The translations under genes were made by a program, and so were the position numbers. The notes below the pieces were generated by a model. That model saw only the letters and a list, made by a program, of their open reading frames with translations, had not been told where the DNA came from and searched no databases. Below, one piece after another: positions 7,918-19,754 of a stretch of DNA of 64,000 nt; positions within the stretch are counted from its first letter, which is position 1; the number at the start of each line of letters is the position of its first letter. The stretch comes from Rhodanobacter denitrificans. Its GTDB lineage: Bacteria > Pseudomonadota > Gammaproteobacteria > Xanthomonadales > Rhodanobacteraceae. The stretch is taken from NCBI GenBank assembly GCA_017848855.1, contig JAFIHF010000041.1, positions 141,418-205,417 of the forward strand, given 5' to 3'.

Positions 7918-10900
7918 AACTGCCAGTCGAAGCTGCCGCGGAAGCCGCTGTCCATCGCGTGACGGGCCGCCTGGCCCTGCCAGGACAGGTCGAACGAGGC
8001 GTGCTTCGCGACCTGCACGGTGAGGCCGGCGTCGGCGGCCAGCGCGTTGCGGGCGATCGGCAGGCCGGCCACCACGAACGGCGCGCCGCCGGCGAACGCC
8101 ATCGACGTGGCGGTGCCGATGCGGCCGTACGCGCGGCGCCAGCCCAGCATGCCGTGCACGCTCAGGCGCTGCTCGCCGTGGAACGGGAAGCCGCTGCTCG
8201 CCCGCGCGCCCAGCGTGCTGTAGCTGACGGCGTGGCTTTCGCCGATGCCGTGCAGGTCCGCGGCGCCACCGTGTTCCTGGAAGCCGTCCGTGTGCAGGCG
8301 CACGTGGGCAACTTGGGCGAACGGCTCCAGCGTCGCGTGCTTGAACGTGAAGCGGTAGCCGGCTTCGCCGAACAGCTGGGCGGTGGTGGCGTCGTAGCGG
8401 CTCAGCTCATGTCCGGCCAGGCCGGGCACGCCGACATGGCGCGTGCCGTCCAGCGTGTGCCAGCCGTAGGCGGCGCCGGCGCGCAGGCCCAGCCTGCCGA
8501 GCTGGGTGCCGGCATACACGCTGAAGTCGAGATCGCGGCTGGAGAGCGACGAAGCGCGCGCCGCCGCGTTCACCGCGGTTTGCGTGTAGCCGGCGGCGAC
8601 GCCGAGCCGCGCGTTGTCGCCCAGCGGGCGATCCGCGCCGAGCAGGAAGCCGCCGCTGGTGTGCTTCGCCGACGCGGCATTGCCGTCGCTGTCGCGGTGG
8701 CCCCAGCTGCCCACGAACTGCCCCCACCAGGCGAGGTCGCCCTGGCCGTGTTGCACGGCAGGGCCGCCGACGTCGGAGCCCGCGCCGGCCTGGCGCAGGC
8801 GGGCGGCGACGCCGTCGCGCAGGTAGCGGCTGTCTTCCAGCAGCACGCCTTGCGCGGTGGCGTGGATTTCGCCGGAGAGCTGGTCGGCCGCGGCGCGGAT
8901 CGCGGCGTCGGTCGGCAGATTGGTCAGCACGGCCAGGACGTTGCCCGCGCTGGGCTGGCTCTGCACGCCGCCCAGCGCGGCCAGCTCGTTCGGCGTGCCG
9001 CCGACGGCGGTCAGCGGCCGGGTCTGCGCCACGGTCAGATAGACGTGGTTCGCGTCGTAGCTGGGCACGAGGCCGAGCACGGCGCTGAGCGCGGTGTTGC
9101 CGCCCAGCTGGTAGCTGCCGCCGAGGCCGTGCGCCGCGCTGAGCACGGTGTAGCGGTTGCCGATGCGGGACAGGCCGGACGGTGCCGCCGCGAGTTCGAG
9201 GCCGGCGCCGGAACTCAGCGTGGCGCTGCCGCCCACTGCGAGCAGGCTGGACACGCCGGCCTGCGCCGGGTCGAGCTGCACCAGGTAGGCCGCGCCGGGA
9301 GCCTGGGTGTAATTGCCGCCCACGGTCAGCGTCTGGTACTGCCCCGGCCCGGTGCCCGGCGCCACGATGCCGGTCGTCGTCAGGCTGCCGCCGATGCGGC
9401 CGTGGCCGGTGAGCAGGCCGCCGTTGGCCACGTTGCCGCCGATGATGCCGTTGTCGACGAGCTGGCCGAGGTTGATCACGCCGCTGGCGAGCGAGCCTTC
9501 CATGTCGAGCGCCGCGGCGGCGCCGACGCCGGTGGCGCCGGTGTAGCTGTTGTGGCCGGTGAGCGTTTCGCGGCCGCCGGACACGATCAGCCGACCGCCC
9601 GTGCCGCCGCCGATGCCGCCGTCCGCGATCTCGCCGCCGAAGCTGCCGCTGGCATGGGTCAAATCCAGCGTGGTGCCGCCCAGTTGCACCAGGCCGGCGC
9701 CGGAGAGCGACTGTACGGCGGTGGTCTGCCAGGTGCGCGAGATGTCGAAAATGCCGTCCACGTGCACGTCGGACGAGGCCGCGATGCTGCCCGGGCCGGC
9801 CAGCGCCAGCCAGCCGCCGTTCGCGACCTGGGTGGCGCCGGTGTAGGTGTTGGTGCCGGAAAGATCGGCGATGCCGCCGTTGGCGACCTGGAACGGGCCG
9901 CTGCCGGAGATCGTGCCGGCCAAGCCCAGCGGGCCCATGTCCGGCGTCACCGTGAAGCCGGTGGTGATGTTCGCGGTGGAGATGTAGAACGGCGTGTAGG
10001 CGGTGGACTGGTTCGCGAGGTCAAACATCACCGCGTTGTGCATGAAGAACGACAGACCGTAGATCGCCGCGTCCGGGAAGCCGCCATAGGAACCGAGCGT
10101 GACCACGTTGCTGTAGTCGCCCTGGCTGTCGTCGCCGCTGGTCACCGAAGCCGGATGGCCGGAGATCATCAGGCCGTTGGCGGTGACCGCGAGGCCGGTG
10201 GCGGTCAGGGTGATGCCAGGCACCAGGTCGCCGTACTGGTTGATGTTGCCGGCGGCCTGTTCGGTGCTGGCCAGGCCCAGGTCGCCGTTGTCGATCAGCA
10301 TGATATTGGGCGTGCCGGTGTCGAACAGCGTCATCATCGGTGCGCTCACGCTGTTGCCCTTGCTGTCGGTAAGCGTATACAGGAACGCGGTGTCGAACTG
10401 GTAGGCGGAGGGCGCACCCGACAGCGGGAACGGATTGGTCTGGCCCTGGGTGGGCAGCCACGGCACCACGCTGAGGAACTGCGCGCGCAGCGCGGGCGTG
10501 AGGCCCTCGATCAGGCAGGCCTGGGCGCAGGCGCCGGGCGCCTTACCGGTGCCGTTGGCTTCCACGATGTAGCCGCTGTTGGTGAGCGAGCCGGGTACGC
10601 CGTTGCCGAAATCGCCGGCGCCGAAGATGCCGTAGAAGTGCCCTTCGTCGGGCGGATTGCCCTGGTTGAGGTTCTGCTGCCAGATCAGATCTTGATACAG
10701 GGTGACGCCGTTCTGCGTGGTGATCGCCGGCCCCAGCGTGTCGCCGCCGGAACTCTGCGGGGTGACCAGTGAATCCAGGATGGTGGCGACCGGCAGGCCC
10801 TGCGGCGTGGCGTAGCTGGCGGCCTGGGTGCCGGTCGACGAGTTGTAGAACTGCAGGCTGCCCACGGTGGTGGAGGCCTGCCAGTAGCCGTAGGTGCCGT

Positions 10901-11219
10901 TGCCATACAGATAGGCGTACGGTGCGCTCTGCGCCACACCCGGCTGGTTCGGGAACCACGCAGGTGCTTGGCCGTTGTTGCCCGAACCGACGGCGATGTT
11001 GAACGAATCCGAACCGGTGTCGAACAGGTATTCCTCGGGCGTGGCGCCGTTGACGCCCACGTTGATGCCGAGGCGGTAGCCGTACTGGCCGCCGCCGTAG
11101 TTTTCCTGGATCAGGTCCAGCGGAATGCTGGTGCTGGTGTCGGCGGCGAACGCCGGGTGGAACGGCGCCAGCATACAGGCCAGCGCCAACGGCAGCGGCC
11201 GCAGATTGAACTTGCTCAC
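7914..11219 (-). CDS. Autotransporter with a pepsin-like aspartic protease passenger
   Basis: About 1101 residues from the GTG at 11219. An alternative ATG at 11279 would add 20 residues ahead of the signal peptide; both have purine-rich sequence upstream. A signal peptide ends after PAFA (near residue 25). Residues 30-420 look like a two-lobed pepsin-family protease: LFDTGSDS (Asp67), a flap-like YLYGNGTYGY near 103-112, FYGIFGAG near 195-202, and the second LFDTGTPN (Asp300). Autotransporter-associated repeats follow (TNTYTGATQV, HNSYTGATGV), with a beta-helical stalk. The last 280 or so residues form a beta-barrel ending in the canonical Phe. The passenger is inferred to be displayed on or released from the cell surface; proteolysis is inferred from motifs only. 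Confidence 0.8.
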   Translation of the reverse strand: MSKFNLRPLPLALACMLAPFHPAFAADTSTSIPLDLIQENYGGGQYGYRLGINVGVNGATPEEYLFDTGSDSFNIAVGSGNNGQAPAWFPNQPGVAQSAPYAYLYGNGTYGYWQASTTVGSLQFYNSSTGTQAASYATPQGLPVATILDSLVTPQSSGGDTLGPAITTQNGVTLYQDLIWQQNLNQGNPPDEGHFYGIFGAGDFGNGVPGSLTNSGYIVEANGTGKAPGACAQACLIEGLTPALRAQFLSVVPWLPTQGQTNPFPLSGAPSAYQFDTAFLYTLTDSKGNSVSAPMMTLFDTGTPNIMLIDNGDLGLASTEQAAGNINQYGDLVPGITLTATGLAVTANGLMISGHPASVTSGDDSQGDYSNVVTLGSYGGFPDAAIYGLSFFMHNAVMFDLANQSTAYTPFYISTANITTGFTVTPDMGPLGLAGTISGSGPFQVANGGIADLSGTNTYTGATQVANGGWLALAGPGSIAASSDVHVDGIFDISRTWQTTAVQSLSGAGLVQLGGTTLDLTHASGSFGGEIADGGIGGGTGGRLIVSGGRETLTGHNSYTGATGVGAAAALDMEGSLASGVINLGQLVDNGIIGGNVANGGLLTGHGRIGGSLTTTGIVAPGTGPGQYQTLTVGGNYTQAPGAAYLVQLDPAQAGVSSLLAVGGSATLSSGAGLELAAAPSGLSRIGNRYTVLSAAHGLGGSYQLGGNTALSAVLGLVPSYDANHVYLTVAQTRPLTAVGGTPNELAALGGVQSQPSAGNVLAVLTNLPTDAAIRAAADQLSGEIHATAQGVLLEDSRYLRDGVAARLRQAGAGSDVGGPAVQHGQGDLAWWGQFVGSWGHRDSDGNAASAKHTSGGFLLGADRPLGDNARLGVAAGYTQTAVNAAARASSLSSRDLDFSVYAGTQLGRLGLRAGAAYGWHTLDGTRHVGVPGLAGHELSRYDATTAQLFGEAGYRFTFKHATLEPFAQVAHVRLHTDGFQEHGGAADLHGIGESHAVSYSTLGARASSGFPFHGEQRLSVHGMLGWRRAYGRIGTATSMAFAGGAPFVVAGLPIARNALAADAGLTVQVAKHASFDLSWQGQAARHAMDSGFRGSFDWQF

Positions 11220-11434
11220 TTCACTTCTCTCCCCGTTTGGATGTGCATCGACTGCGATGCCGGATTGCGAGTGCTGCATCCGTCCACGCCCTCTCCGGCC
11301 CCTTGGGCGGGACTCTCGTCCATCCGGGCTCTGACGTTTGTGAGGCGGAAAATTGAAATGCGGCTATCGACGCCGGCTGCGTCCGCGCCGGAGGACGCTG
11401 CGGCCGCGGGGCAGGGTGGGGTTTTCGGGGGCGC

Positions 11435-11468
11435 AAAAAGATGAAGGGCCCGGCATGCCGGGCCCTTC
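11435..11468 (-). terminator. Terminator with a 26-base perfect palindrome
   Basis: A perfect 13-bp stem at 11443-11468 followed on the minus strand by CTTTTT (11435-11440). It lies just beyond the partial tRNA copy at 11481-11501 and was probably the original terminator of the tRNA-Val gene. The 336 bases 11280-11615 otherwise hold only that tRNA copy and no supported gene. Confidence 0.8.
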
Positions 11469-11480
11469 GTCTTCGAGTCG

Positions 11481-11501
11481 GTGGTGGGCGGTACAAGGAT
11501 C
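11481..11501 (-). repeat. att-like 21-bp direct repeat of the tRNA-Val 3' end
   Basis: A perfect 21-base copy of 12784-12804. It contains the tRNA CCA end, the 3' acceptor strand and part of the T arm. Identity stops abruptly on both sides. This is the usual pattern left when an element integrates at a tRNA 3' end; no integrase gene remains between the copies. Confidence 0.75.
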
Positions 11502-11615
11502 ACCGCGCCGCGCGAGTCGTCGCTGAAATCGCATTCCCTACGCTTCTCCGATTCGGCTTTCAGGGCATCGGCAAAGGCGCGACGTGCTGCAGCCGTTGAA
11601 GCACGAAAAGGTGTG

Positions 11616-11957
11616 TCAGGCCACCATGACCTGGGTATGGCCCACTGTCCGCCGGCCAGCCTTGCATACCACGATGTTCACGTCTCGGCCCAGGCGATTC
11701 AGGCACTCGATCATCTTGGTCTGGCTGATGCCACGGAACCGGCCACGGAGCATCTCCGAGAGTTTGGGCTGGGTCATGCCCAGCAGTTCGGCAGCTCCCT
11801 GCTGCGTCAGGTGCCGTCCCTTGATGATCTGTGCGATCTGGCGCGCCAGTTCGGCTTTCACCCGCATGTCCTCGGCCTCGGGAAGGCCCAGGTCGGCATA
11901 TGGATTGCCGCTGCCTTGCTCGATGCTGATGTCGTGCGCTTGGGGTTTCGTATTCAT
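11616..11957 (-). CDS. HigA-like antitoxin, XRE-family DNA-binding protein
   Basis: A 113-residue protein with a helix-turn-helix at about residues 50-75 (LTQQGAAELLGMTQPKLSEM), of the XRE type found in antitoxins paired with Gp49/HigB-like toxins. It would neutralise the toxin and repress the pair's promoter. It starts 4 bases after the toxin stop, so the toxin gene comes first, the order typical of HigBA. The module sits inside the segment bounded by the tRNA-end duplications, and its base composition is visibly less GC-rich than that of neighbouring genes, consistent with acquisition. Confidence 0.85.
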   Translation of the reverse strand: MNTKPQAHDISIEQGSGNPYADLGLPEAEDMRVKAELARQIAQIIKGRHLTQQGAAELLGMTQPKLSEMLRGRFRGISQTKMIECLNRLGRDVNIVVCKAGRRTVGHTQVMVA

Positions 11958-11961
11958 GAGC

Positions 11962-12315
11962 TCACTCCTTCGCCTTGGCGGCGATTGCCTTCAACCGTGC
12001 CTCGATCAGATCCAGATCTGGCTTGGGTGTGCTGATGCCGTGGGTGGATTTCTTCTGGAAGCAGTGCAGCACGTAGACCGCTGCGGCGTAACGCACCGTA
12101 TACACGGCGCGATAGGCGTCGCCCTGATGGTCTTCCACCACTTCCAGCACGCCCGCACCGCCGAAACCCTTCAGGGGCTTGGCCTGTGCATGCTTCTCGC
12201 CGCATTGGGCCAAGTGCAGCGCGTAGCCGAAGGTGTCCTGCACTTCTTCGGGCATCGCACCGAGGTCTTTTCGGGCCGAGCCGACCCAGTACAGCGGCTT
12301 GAGCGAAGAAGGCAT
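11962..12315 (-). CDS. HigB/Gp49-like toxin (RelE superfamily)
   Basis: A 117-residue member of the phage-derived Gp49-like family (PF05973): start region MPSSLKPLYWVGSARKDL, middle AKPLKGFGGAGVLEVVED, then YRAVYTVRYAAAVYVLHCF and the typical basic QKKSTHG. Such proteins are ribosome-dependent mRNA endonucleases. The ATG at 12315 is preferred over one 63 bases upstream because it opens the conserved domain and a TATAAT box sits 8-13 bases ahead of it. It is followed after 4 bases by its XRE antitoxin. Confidence 0.85.
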   Translation of the reverse strand: MPSSLKPLYWVGSARKDLGAMPEEVQDTFGYALHLAQCGEKHAQAKPLKGFGGAGVLEVVEDHQGDAYRAVYTVRYAAAVYVLHCFQKKSTHGISTPKPDLDLIEARLKAIAAKAKE

Positions 12316-12322
12316 GGTCGTA

Positions 12323-12328
12323 ATTATA
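12323..12328 (-). promoter_or_regulatory. -10 box of the toxin-antitoxin promoter
   Basis: A perfect TATAAT on the minus strand only 7 bases from the toxin ATG, in a short AT-rich island. The -35 region is weak. Transcription starting about 7 bases downstream would give a leaderless or nearly leaderless toxin mRNA. Confidence 0.5.
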
Positions 12329-12723
12329 CCTAAATGTGGATAAATAGGCTTCCACACGACCGCCGTGGTCCAGGTCAATCGGGAGCGTCACGCCAGTTCT
12401 CCACCCTCGTAGGTGGTGCCGCGGGCGAGCGAAGTCACGCGGCGAGGCTGTGAGAGCTGCGGGAGAAAATGGTGGCTGCCATCAGGAATGGATCTGATGA
12501 GGCGGAAGAGATTACTCGTTTGCGTCAGGTTTACCGAGCCGCTGGAACATGCCCAGGCCTCGATCCGCGCGGCGATGGAGTGTCCGTTGGCCGGACTCAT
12601 TGCAGCAAACAAGCCCAGCAAGCTTCCCTGTGAGTACGCGAATGGGTACAGCACGGTTGAAAGATGGCGAAATGCCTGGAAATGCCGGTACTCGTTTGGG
12701 TACACACTGGTCCACGCGGGCAC
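12329..12723. other. Lower-GC stretch of the tRNA-linked island without a recognisable gene
   Basis: Between the toxin promoter and the tRNA terminator. Short open frames exist on both strands but none shows a domain, a credible ribosome site or composition like the neighbours. Probably remnant DNA of the integrated element. Confidence 0.5.
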
Positions 12724-12753
12724 AAAAAAGCCCGACTCGGCGGGAATCGGGCT
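12724..12753 (-). terminator. Terminator of the tRNA-Val gene
   Basis: Stem AGCCCGA/TCGGGCT (12747-12753 with 12729-12735) followed on the minus strand by a run of six T residues, about 30 bases past the tRNA CCA end. Confidence 0.8.
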
Positions 12754-12784
12754 CTTCTGTAACTGCTGGACTTACTGAAACAAG

Positions 12785-12859
12785 TGGTGGGCGGTACAAG
12801 GATCGAACTTGTGACACCTGCCGTGTGAAGGCAGTGCTCTACCGCTGAGCTAACCGCCC
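12785..12859 (-). tRNA. tRNA-Val (anticodon CAC)
   Basis: A 75-base gene on the minus strand that folds as a standard cloverleaf: acceptor strand GGGCGGT pairing with ACCGCCC, D arm AGCTCAGCGGTAGAGC, anticodon stem CTGCC/GGCAG with loop TTCACAC, T arm with TTCGATC, discriminator base A and an encoded CCA. Loop positions 34-36 read CAC, decoding the valine codon GTG, very common in this GC-rich genome. The 3' 20 bases are duplicated at 11481-11501, marking it as an integration site. Confidence 0.95.
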
Positions 12860-12873
12860 GCCGAGAGCGCGCA

Positions 12874-12902
12874 AATATACGGGGTGACGGCGGCGAGGTC
12901 AA
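12874..12902 (-). promoter_or_regulatory. Promoter of tRNA-Val
   Basis: On the minus strand TTGACC (12897-12902), an exact 17-base spacer, and TATATT (12874-12879), placing the start a few bases before the tRNA 5' end at 12859. A close match to sigma-70. Confidence 0.75.
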
Positions 12903-12957
12903 CCATGGCGAAGCGCTCGCGTAGAATGCGGGGTTTCCACGCCGACCGGTTTGCGCC

Positions 12958-13290
12958 ATGCCCCACGACCTTGCCCACGTCCTGCAGGCCCTGCAGCAGT
13001 TCGAGCTCACGCCCTGGAAGGCGGTGGGCTTCGCGGGGACGCTGATGTTCACCAGCCGCTGGTTCGTGCAGCTCTACTACACGCGCAAGCACAAGCGGGT
13101 GGTGATGCCGCTGTCGTTCTGGTGGCTGTCCGTGTGCGGCAGCGTGCTGCTGCTGGCGTACTTCGTGTTCGGCAAGAACGACTCGGTGGGCATCATCTCC
13201 AACTTCTTCCCGGTGTTCGTGTCGGTCTACAACCTGGTGGTGCACCTGCGCCATCGCAAGAACAGCCTGGGCGACGACGTGGCCGCCTGA
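12958..13290 (+). CDS. Lipid-A-disaccharide synthase N-terminal domain-like membrane protein (LAB_N)
   Basis: A 110-residue inner-membrane protein with about three hydrophobic segments (WKAVGFAGTLMFTSRWFVQ, MPLSFWWLSVCGSVLLLAYF, NFFPVFVSVYNLVV). It matches the COG3952 family, which is found fused to LpxB in some proteobacteria or standing alone near glycolipid enzymes; the molecular role is unclear. A TAGAAT-like -10 lies at 12922-12927. Its stop codon directly abuts that of the convergent metH part 2 (TGA next to TCA), leaving no intergenic base. A lipid-A role is only suggested by the family name. Confidence 0.8.
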   Translation: MPHDLAHVLQALQQFELTPWKAVGFAGTLMFTSRWFVQLYYTRKHKRVVMPLSFWWLSVCGSVLLLAYFVFGKNDSVGIISNFFPVFVSVYNLVVHLRHRKNSLGDDVAA

Positions 13291-16035
<2,745 letters not shown>

Positions 16036-16057
16036 GGGCAGTGCGGCCTTGCAGCTT

Positions 16058-16192
16058 GAACTCCCTCTCCCCCGGCGACGCCGGGGGAGAGGGTGGGGGT
16101 GAGGGGGTGTTTTGGGGTGGGGCGGGAAGCCGGAGGCTTCCCCCTCACCCCACCCTCTCCCCCAAGCGGGGCTTGGAGGAGAGGGCTGAAGC
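16058..16192. repeat. Two CCCTCTCCCC/GGGGAGAGGG palindromes between the metH halves
   Basis: Two oppositely placed copies of the dispersed palindrome fill the 175-base gap between the two metH genes. No gene is seen in the gap. The pair could form a large cruciform or an attenuating RNA structure within the operon. Confidence 0.8.
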
Positions 16193-16210
16193 GCGTGGCG
16201 GCGCCCGCGT

Positions 16211-17290
16211 TCACGCCGCTTGCGCGAGCGCGGGCAGGGCGCGCGGCGCCACGCCGCGCACGGCTTCCGCAATCGCCTTGATATGCGCCGGCGTGGTGCC
16301 GCAGCAGCCGCCGACGAGGTTGAGCAGGCCGTCGCGGGCGAAGCCGGCGATCACGTTCGCCATGTGCTCGGGCGTCTCGTCGTATTCGCCGAAGGCGTTC
16401 GGCAGGCCGGCGTTCGGATGCGTGCTGACGCGGCTCTCGGCGATGTCGGCGAGCACCTGGATGTGCGGGCGCAGGTCGTCCGCGCCCAGCGCGCAGTTGA
16501 AGCCCACCGACAGCGGCCGCGCATGGCGCACCGAGTAGTAGAACGCCTCGGCGGTCTGCCCGGAGAGCGTGCGGCCGGAGCGGTCGGTGATGGTGCCGGA
16601 GATCATCACCGGCAGCCGCGCGCCGCGTTCCACGAACAGCGTGTCGAGCGCGTACAGCGCGGCCTTGGCGTTCAAGGTGTCGAAGATGGTCTCCACCATC
16701 AGGATGTCGGCGCCGCCGTCGATCAGGCCGCTGGCGGATTCGCTGTAGTTGCGCGCCAGCTCCTCGAAGCTGACGTTGCGGAAGCCGGGGTCGTTGACGT
16801 CGGGCGACAGCGAGGCGGTGCGGCTGGTGGGGCCGAGCACGCCGATGACGAAACGCGGCTTGCCGGGCGTCAGCGCCGTGAACTTGTCGCAGGCGGCGCG
16901 CGCGAGCTTTGCGCCCTCGCGATTCAGCTCGTACGCGAGGTGCTCCAGCTTGTAGTCGGCCTGGCTGATGCGGGTGGAGTTGAAGGTGTTGGTTTCGACG
17001 AGATCGGCGCCGGCTTCGAGGTAGGCCTCGTGCACGCCGCGGATGATGTCCGGCCGGGTCAGGGTCAAGAGGTCGTTGTTGCCCTTGAGGTCGCAGCCCG
17101 GGTGATCGTGGTGATGCTCGTGCGCGCCGTCGCGGCCGTGCTCGAAGCGTTCGCCGCGGAAGCCGGCTTCGTCCAGCCGGTGGCCTTGCAGCATGGTGCC
17201 CATGCCGCCGTCGAGGATCAGGATGCGCTGCGCGAGCGCGGCTTCGAGCAGGGCGACGCGTTCGGGGTGCAGCCAGGGCAGGGTACTCAT
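16211..17290 (-). CDS. metH: Methionine synthase part 1: homocysteine S-methyltransferase domain
   Basis: A 359-residue protein equal to the N-terminal homocysteine-binding module of Met[12 protein letters not shown] near residues 25-35, [28 protein letters not shown], and the zinc-binding [11 protein letters not shown] near the C-terminus; the earlier zinc ligand is the Cys in FNCALG. Alone it cannot complete the cobalamin cycle and must work with part 2, encoded 175 bases downstream. A GTG at 17302 overlapping the regulator stop (GTGA) is an alternative start; the ATG at 17290 is chosen because it begins immediately before the conserved fold. Splitting at this module border has been seen in related bacteria, from memory. 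Confidence 0.92.
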   Translation of the reverse strand: MSTLPWLHPERVALLEAALAQRILILDGGMGTMLQGHRLDEAGFRGERFEHGRDGAHEHHHDHPGCDLKGNNDLLTLTRPDIIRGVHEAYLEAGADLVETNTFNSTRISQADYKLEHLAYELNREGAKLARAACDKFTALTPGKPRFVIGVLGPTSRTASLSPDVNDPGFRNVSFEELARNYSESASGLIDGGADILMVETIFDTLNAKAALYALDTLFVERGARLPVMISGTITDRSGRTLSGQTAEAFYYSVRHARPLSVGFNCALGADDLRPHIQVLADIAESRVSTHPNAGLPNAFGEYDETPEHMANVIAGFARDGLLNLVGGCCGTTPAHIKAIAEAVRGVAPRALPALAQAA

Positions 17291-17298
17291 CGTTCTCT

Positions 17299-18225
17299 TC
17301 ACTTCTTCTGCGCGAGCAGGCTGATGACTTCGAAATGCGGCGCCTTGCGCTCGCGGCTGAGCCGGTTGCAGCTGACCACGTGCAGGCCGGCGGCGCGGGC
17401 GTAGTCCTGCAGCTCCGCTTCGGTGAAGCCGAGGTTCTTGTGGTCGAACGGCTCGACGGTGGCGCGGTGGTCGTGCTTGCCCAGCGTCACCGCGAGCAGG
17501 CGGCCGCCGGGGCGCAGCAGGCGCGCGGCTTCGGCCACGGCCTGCGCGGGGCGTTCGGCGTAGGTGAGCGCGTGCAGCATCAGCACCAGGTCGAAGCGAC
17601 GCTCGCCGAGATCGAGCGCGTGCATGTCGCCCTGGCGCACCTCGACGTTGGGGTAGGCCTGCAGGCGTTTCGCCGCGGCCTCGGCCACGCGCTCGCTGGA
17701 ATCCACGCAGACGATGGAGTGCGCGTGCGGCGCCAGCAGTTCGGCGGTGATGCCGTCGCCGGAGGCGATGTCCAGCACGTCGCCGGTGCCCAGCAGCTGC
17801 AGCAGCGCGCGCGCCAGGGTTTCCCAGGTGCGGCCGGGCGAGTAATGGCGCTCCATGTCGCCGGCCACGGTGTCGGCCCAGCCTTCGGCGCGGGCGCGGT
17901 TGGCCAGCACGGCGGGCAGGCGCTCGGCGTCTTCGCGCAGCAGGGCGTCGTCGATGTTCTCGCGCAGCGAGGCGATCAGCGCGTGTTGGTGCTCGTCGCC
18001 CTCGCCGTTGGCGCGGTAGTAGGCGGACACGCCGGCTCGGCGGTCGCGCACGAGGCCGGCCTCCTTCAGCTTGGCGAGGTGGGTGGAGACGCGTGGCTGC
18101 GCCAGGTGCAGCACCGCGGCCAGCTCGGCCACGGTGAGTTCCTCGCCTTCGAGCAGGGCGAGCAGGCGCACGCGGGTGGGGTCGGCCAGCAGTCGCAGCA
18201 CGCTGGAGGCGGTCGCCAGATCCAT
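17299..18225 (-). CDS. ArsR-family regulator fused to a SAM-dependent methyltransferase domain (SahR-like)
   Basis: A 308-residue two-domain protein. Residues 1-95 form an ArsR winged helix-turn-helix ([20 protein letters not shown], then [19 protein letters not shown]). Residues 130-308 form a class I methyltransferase fold with motif [10 protein letters not shown] near 152-160. Regulators of this architecture next to methionine-cycle genes match the SahR type, which senses S-adenosylhomocysteine through the methyltransferase-like domain. It is the first gene of the operon with both metH genes. A palindrome TATCGCGATA lies between its promoter and its start, suggesting autoregulation. Whether the domain still methylates anything is unknown. 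Confidence 0.82.
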   Translation of the reverse strand: MDLATASSVLRLLADPTRVRLLALLEGEELTVAELAAVLHLAQPRVSTHLAKLKEAGLVRDRRAGVSAYYRANGEGDEHQHALIASLRENIDDALLREDAERLPAVLANRARAEGWADTVAGDMERHYSPGRTWETLARALLQLLGTGDVLDIASGDGITAELLAPHAHSIVCVDSSERVAEAAAKRLQAYPNVEVRQGDMHALDLGERRFDLVLMLHALTYAERPAQAVAEAARLLRPGGRLLAVTLGKHDHRATVEPFDHKNLGFTEAELQDYARAAGLHVVSCNRLSRERKAPHFEVISLLAQKK

Positions 18226-18237
18226 CGGGTATTCGTC

Positions 18238-18287
18238 TATCGCGATAAAGAGATTGAAAGGCTAGGCCGCGGGCTGGCGCGCGTCAA
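18238..18287 (-). promoter_or_regulatory. Promoter and candidate operator of the methionine operon
   Basis: On the minus strand TTGACG (18282-18287), a 17-base spacer, and TAGCCT (18259-18264). A perfect 10-bp palindrome TATCGCGATA follows at 18238-18247, about 13 bases before the regulator's ATG, where a bound repressor would block transcription or its elongation. Confidence 0.55.
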
Positions 18288-18427
18288 GCGTCGCCGTGGC
18301 TGGTTCCCCGCTTTCTCTCTTCCCCTCCGCTCGCGGCCCGTCTTTGCTGCGCCCGCACAAGGCGCCTTGGCCGTCACCGTTAAAATGGTCGGCTTTCCCA
18401 TTCCTGCCTTGCTACCGGAGTCCCCCC

Positions 18428-19588
<1,161 letters not shown>

Positions 19589-19611
19589 GCGCTGGAATTC
19601 GAGATGGCAAG

Positions 19612-19642
19612 AAGCCCCGGCCTGGCAAGCCGGGGCTTTTTG
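19612..19642 (+). terminator. Terminator of the acyl-CoA dehydrogenase gene
   Basis: A 10-bp stem AAGCCCCGGC/GCCGGGGCTT (19612-19621 with 19629-19638), 7-base loop, then a T run, 23 bases past the stop. Confidence 0.9.
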
Positions 19643-19650
19643 TCGGGACC

Positions 19651-19705
19651 GTAGGTCGGGCTTCAGCCCGACCCGCCACGCACGTCGGGCTGAAGCCCGA
19701 CCTAC
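19651..19705. repeat. REP-like inverted repeat pair (GTAGGTCGGGCTTCAGCCCGAC family)
   Basis: Two 22-base arms, 19651-19672 and 19684-19705, are perfect reverse complements, and each arm is itself palindromic. A diverged copy lies at 55975-56034. No gene in this convergent gap. Confidence 0.85.
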
Positions 19706-19754
19706 GCAGGCATGCCCTCACTCCCTCTCTCCTTTGGGAGAGGGAGTGAGTTGG

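Noticed and set aside
7959-10772. A 937-codon plus-strand frame opposite the autotransporter gene
   Set aside because: Antisense artefact; the minus-strand product has a signal peptide, protease motifs and barrel in order.
11481-11503. A second tRNA-Val gene
   Set aside because: Only the last 21 bases match; the rest of the cloverleaf is absent.
11504-11605. Minus-strand frame reading ARRAFADALKAESEKRR as a possible integrase C-terminus
   Set aside because: No recombinase motif (R-H-R-Y) is visible and the frame is interrupted by the antitoxin gene's end region; similarity is too vague.
12413-12778. A 121-codon plus-strand frame between the toxin gene and the tRNA gene
   Set aside because: No domain, runs into the tRNA terminator, and an equally long frame exists on the other strand.
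18226-18300. A SAH riboswitch ahead of the methionine operon
   Set aside because: The leader between promoter and start is only about 30 bases, too short for the known SAH riboswitch fold; a protein regulator with an operator explains the layout better.
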